Assembly: GCF_016019935.1 (NCBI RefSeq)
Contig: NZ_JAECMT010000001.1
Location: forward strand, 186,022-250,021
Reading direction: 5' to 3'
DNA from: Paenibacillus sp. GSMTC-2017
Lineage (GTDB): Bacteria > Bacillota > Bacilli > Paenibacillales > Paenibacillaceae
Length of the DNA stretch: 64,000 bases
Numbering within the stretch: position 1 is the first letter of the stretch; each line of letters starts with the position of its first letter. Of this stretch, positions 61,580 to 64,000 are shown one piece after another. Made by a program: the position numbers and the translations under genes. The notes below the pieces were generated by a model. The model worked only from the letters and a program-made list of their open reading frames with translations, was not told the DNA's origin and did no database searches.

Positions 61580-62665
61580 CTATCCTTCTTGTAAAACAAT
61601 TTCAGCATCAAAGCCCATCTGTTCACAGAGCTTATAAATACGGCGCATGTCCAGTGTGCTGGTAATCCACTCGCAACCCAAGGTCAATGCCTCGTGAGCC
61701 GCCCATTGCAGAACATATACCAAGGCATCTGCATGGGATTCCTTCGTAGCGAAGTCTTCCAGCACCAGCTCTCCCCCGCGGACCGAAGCACATACGTATG
61801 CCCAATGCTGGTCGGCAAAGCTGCGGGCGACAAAACGTGTTTCACTACCCGACTGGACATGTGTGGAGAGGGCTTGCAACCATTTTCTATAGGCGCCGGA
61901 CCCTGTCGGAGCTTTCGGATTCCCCCATTCAAGTGAATCGGCAGCCAACTTCCGCAATTCATCTTCCCCTTCTACAGGCTTCCACTGCTCACTATGGAAT
62001 GAACCTTGGAAGGTTGGTTTGAAGCGAACTTGCCATCTACGTTCTCCTGCACTGATACCATCAGCATTAAGCAGTTCGGATACGGGAACTACTGCAAGTC
62101 CTTTTGCGAGAGTATGATGCACAAGAGATTTAACAGCCTGCGGCGTTTCTTTGGCTATTTCATTGGCATGAAAAATGATAATTGACCCATTAACCAGCTT
62201 AGGTACCACCCTCTCCACAAGCTCCGCGCTTGGTGGTCCCGACCAATCAACGGTATCTTCCCCCTCGATTAGCAGATAGTTCCACTCCTCGAGCCATATC
62301 AAATTCTCCTCCCGATAAGAGGCATAAGGGAATCGCATGAAGGTAGGAGCCGGTCTTCCCGTTGCTTCTTGATATGCGAGCTCAGCCAGCTTTAGCTCTT
62401 CGAAGAATACGGCTTTAGTCACATCAGCCATTCTGCGGTGATGGTAAGTATGCGTTGTGAGTTCATGGCCTCTAGCGATCATTTCTCTTGCTTTCGCTGG
62501 ATACCGATCAAACCACTCGCCTGTTAAAAAAAACGTACCGCAAGCACCTCCCTGCTCCAAGGCATCAAGCCATGCATCAATAGGAATCCGCATCGGACCG
62601 TCATCGAACGTAAAGGCACAGTGAGAAACCTCTGGATTGCCGCGAGTAATTACCGATTTTTTCAT
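61580..62665 (-). CDS. Polysaccharide deacetylase with C-terminal acetyltransferase-like domain
   Basis: A 361-residue protein. Residues about 10-200 are a NodB-type deacetylase: TFDDGP metal motif, HTYHH second metal motif, FRFPY-like MRFPYA and a late FHAN. Residues about 215-361 resemble a small GNAT-like domain (ALTLGCEWITS, LCEQMGFDAE at its end). No signal peptide is seen, so it may act in the cytosol. AAGGGGGA precedes ATG 62665. Divergent from a LysR-type regulator with a promoter gap of 129 bp. Confidence 0.8.
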   Translation of the reverse strand: MKKSVITRGNPEVSHCAFTFDDGPMRIPIDAWLDALEQGGACGTFFLTGEWFDRYPAKAREMIARGHELTTHTYHHRRMADVTKAVFFEELKLAELAYQEATGRPAPTFMRFPYASYREENLIWLEEWNYLLIEGEDTVDWSGPPSAELVERVVPKLVNGSIIIFHANEIAKETPQAVKSLVHHTLAKGLAVVPVSELLNADGISAGERRWQVRFKPTFQGSFHSEQWKPVEGEDELRKLAADSLEWGNPKAPTGSGAYRKWLQALSTHVQSGSETRFVARSFADQHWAYVCASVRGGELVLEDFATKESHADALVYVLQWAAHEALTLGCEWITSTLDMRRIYKLCEQMGFDAEIVLQEG

Positions 62666-62715
62666 CTTATATCCCCCTTATGTGGTATCTTTCCACCATG
62701 ATACCGTTGAACCTA

Positions 62716-62746
62716 TTGTAAAATTACAGCAATGTTTTGTAAAATT
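62716..62746. promoter_or_regulatory. Direct repeats between the deacetylase and LysR genes
   Basis: TTGTAAAATT occurs at 62716-62725 and again at 62737-62746, exactly 21 bp (two helical turns) apart, in the gap between the divergent genes. This spacing suits a LysR-type regulator or its promoter. Confidence 0.55.
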
Positions 62747-62794
62747 GAATAATATGAATAAATTGTTCAAATATCTTAAACAAAGGTGATGCCA

Positions 62795-63697
62795 ATGGAT
62801 ATTCGAATTTTAAAGACCTTCGAGGCTTGTGTGCGCCTTGGACATTTTCTGAAAGCCGCCGAGGAACTCCAATTTGCTCCCTCTACGGTAACTCTTCAGA
62901 TTCAGCGTCTCGAAGCTGATCTGGGTGTTTCTTTATTCGTGCGTGACGGAAAACGCGTGATCGCGACTGAAGCAGGTCGATGGCTCCATCATGAGGCCAC
63001 CACTTTGCTGAAGTCGATCGGAGCCATGAGGCAGACCGTCTCGGATATTGCTGAGGGAGATAAAGGCTCAGTGCGTTTTGCCGCAATCGAGCCCATCGCG
63101 AGCCAGCAGCTAGCGACCGTTGTAGCTAACTTCTGCAAGACTCGACCAAAAGTGGAGTTAACGATGGAAGTAAGCGGCAGTAGATCGATCGCGGAGAGAG
63201 TTCAAGCTGGCGAACTGGAATTCGGCGTTTGTTCGGCCCCACCTCAAAAGCTCATGCTGGAGTTCGAGCCGCTGATCGAGGAGCGATTAGGGGTCATGTT
63301 AAATAGGAATCACCCGTTAGCCGATCAAGATAGCATCAAGGTGAGCGACCTTGAAGGGCTAACCGTTTTAGTCAAAGAACCGACCTGTATGTATCGGGAG
63401 CTTTGGGAAACGACTATTTATGGAGCTGAACAAAACCTGTTCTCTTTTATGGAGGTTGGAAGTTTCTTTGTTATACAACAAATGGTTAAGGCAGAGTTTG
63501 GCATCGGAATTGTTCCGATTTATAGCGGTCTGGAACAGGAAGGATCCGTGGTTATAAGACCTATAACCGATTTGAATCCTGTTGTTACTATAGGCATCGC
63601 TTATAAAGACAAAAACGTCCTAGGCAAGGCAGCATTACTGTTAATGGAAGCAATTAAGGAGATCCGTGAACCCAACTTTAGACTTCCAAGTGAATGA
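62795..63697 (+). CDS. LysR-family transcriptional regulator
   Basis: A 300-residue LysR-type regulator. The winged helix-turn-helix at the N-terminus (LKAAEELQFAPSTVTLQIQR) is followed by a periplasmic-binding-like co-inducer domain. ATG 62795 (MDIRILKTFEA) follows AAAGGTGAT; GTG 62786 is less likely. It is divergent from the deacetylase gene, which it probably controls. The ligand is unknown. Confidence 0.88.
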   Translation: MDIRILKTFEACVRLGHFLKAAEELQFAPSTVTLQIQRLEADLGVSLFVRDGKRVIATEAGRWLHHEATTLLKSIGAMRQTVSDIAEGDKGSVRFAAIEPIASQQLATVVANFCKTRPKVELTMEVSGSRSIAERVQAGELEFGVCSAPPQKLMLEFEPLIEERLGVMLNRNHPLADQDSIKVSDLEGLTVLVKEPTCMYRELWETTIYGAEQNLFSFMEVGSFFVIQQMVKAEFGIGIVPIYSGLEQEGSVVIRPITDLNPVVTIGIAYKDKNVLGKAALLLMEAIKEIREPNFRLPSE

Positions 63698-63719
63698 TTA
63701 AGAACTCAAGCAAAAAAAA

Positions 63720-63765
63720 GGAGGGCCACGTCGACCTTTTTTAGTCAGCATGGCCCTCCAATTTT
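63720..63765 (+). terminator. Terminator after the LysR gene
   Basis: A 9-bp stem GGAGGGCCA (63720-63728) / TGGCCCTCC (63751-63759) then AATTTT; A-run before it makes it potentially bidirectional. Confidence 0.7.
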
Positions 63766-63784
63766 CTATACTCCAAACACGAAA

Positions 63785-63805
63785 AAAGGGGCTTATCGCC
63801 CCTAC
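63785..63805 (-). terminator. Terminator after the chemotaxis receptor gene
   Basis: Short GC stem GGGGC/GCCCC (about 63788-63802) with loop GATAA on the minus strand followed by TTTTTT, a few nt after the stop of the receptor gene. Confidence 0.7.
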
Positions 63806-63809
63806 CCTT

Positions 63810-64000
63810 TTACACCTTATATTGACGCAAGTAAGATTGTAAATCCTCTGCCATCTGTGCTAGCGATGTTGCCGAAGCACTGACCTGTTCCATTGCCGCT
63901 AATTGCTCTTCCGTTGCAGCCGATACATTTTGTGTACCTTCTGCTGAACGACCTGCAATTTCGGTAATAACATTCACCTGCTCAACAGCATTTTCTGTGT
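63810..64000 (-). CDS. Methyl-accepting chemotaxis protein, C-terminal end (partial)
   Basis: The last 62 codons of a chemotaxis receptor, cut by the window edge. The reading on the minus strand (ENAVEQVNVITEIAGRS, SAATEEQLAAMEQVSASA, ending LRQYKV) matches the C-terminal cytoplasmic helical hairpin of methyl-accepting proteins, including the Gln/Glu methylation-type region. It stops at 63810-63812, close to a small terminator. Confidence 0.85.
   Translation of the reverse strand, partial: TENAVEQVNVITEIAGRSAEGTQNVSAATEEQLAAMEQVSASATSLAQMAEDLQSYLRQYKV

Overview
The window looks like chromosomal DNA of a spore-forming, low-to-moderate GC Bacillota of the Paenibacillus/Brevibacillus type. Reasons: strong AGGAGG-type ribosome binding sites, TTG and GTG starts, a collagen-like exosporium protein, a BlaI/M56 pair, sugar importers made of a lipoprotein and two permeases, and a vanYZRS group. 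No rRNA or tRNA gene was seen. The species is inferred from gene content only.

Region 1 (1-28981, + strand) is a large nonribosomal peptide (NRPS) biosynthetic cluster, cut off at the left edge. In order: a divergent SHMT-like PLP enzyme (partial); C-A-T-TE with a cysteine nucleophile in the TE; C-T; a type II thioesterase that also has a cysteine nucleophile; a small A-tail/T protein; Cy-A-T (Cys-like pocket); an AlkZ-like DNA glycosylase; a class V aminotransferase; half-C/A; half-C/A/T/Cy/A-tail/T; a free-standing carrier protein that is a tandem copy of the preceding T domain; a PaaK-like acyl ligase; anthranilate-synthase-like components I and II; an SDR; and a low-GC Cy-A with a textbook Cys code. 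Several T domains lack a complete A domain and several activating enzymes lack a T domain, so loading in trans is likely. The likely product is an aryl-capped (anthranilate or related) peptide with up to three thiazoline/oxazoline rings. The AlkZ-like glycosylase suggests a DNA-damaging compound with self-resistance. The SHMT-like enzyme beside a Cys-type TE recalls the beta-lactone logic of obafluorin.

Region 2 (about 29.0-33.3 kb) is AT-rich accessory DNA: an azoreductase, an isochorismatase-family hydrolase, a decayed group II intron sitting directly after a rho-independent terminator, a decayed tyrosine recombinase abutting the intron, and a secreted SH3-domain protein.

Region 3 (33.7-41.7 kb, - strand) holds vanY-vanZ-vanR-vanS-like genes (no vanHAX) followed by a sugar-type ABC importer operon that includes a HlyD-like adaptor. 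Region 4 (42.5-48.1 kb) carries a collagen-like spore protein, two damaged MacB-like ABC genes and a two-component system.

Region 5 (48.3-64 kb) is ordinary chromosome: a TetR/FAD-monooxygenase operon with a clear operator, an ECF sigma/anti-sigma pair, a secreted protein, a membrane-anchored esterase with a divergent TetR gene, a BlaI/M56 pair with operators, a GNAT, a methyltransferase, an MFS transporter, a polysaccharide deacetylase, a LysR regulator and the C-terminus of a chemotaxis receptor.
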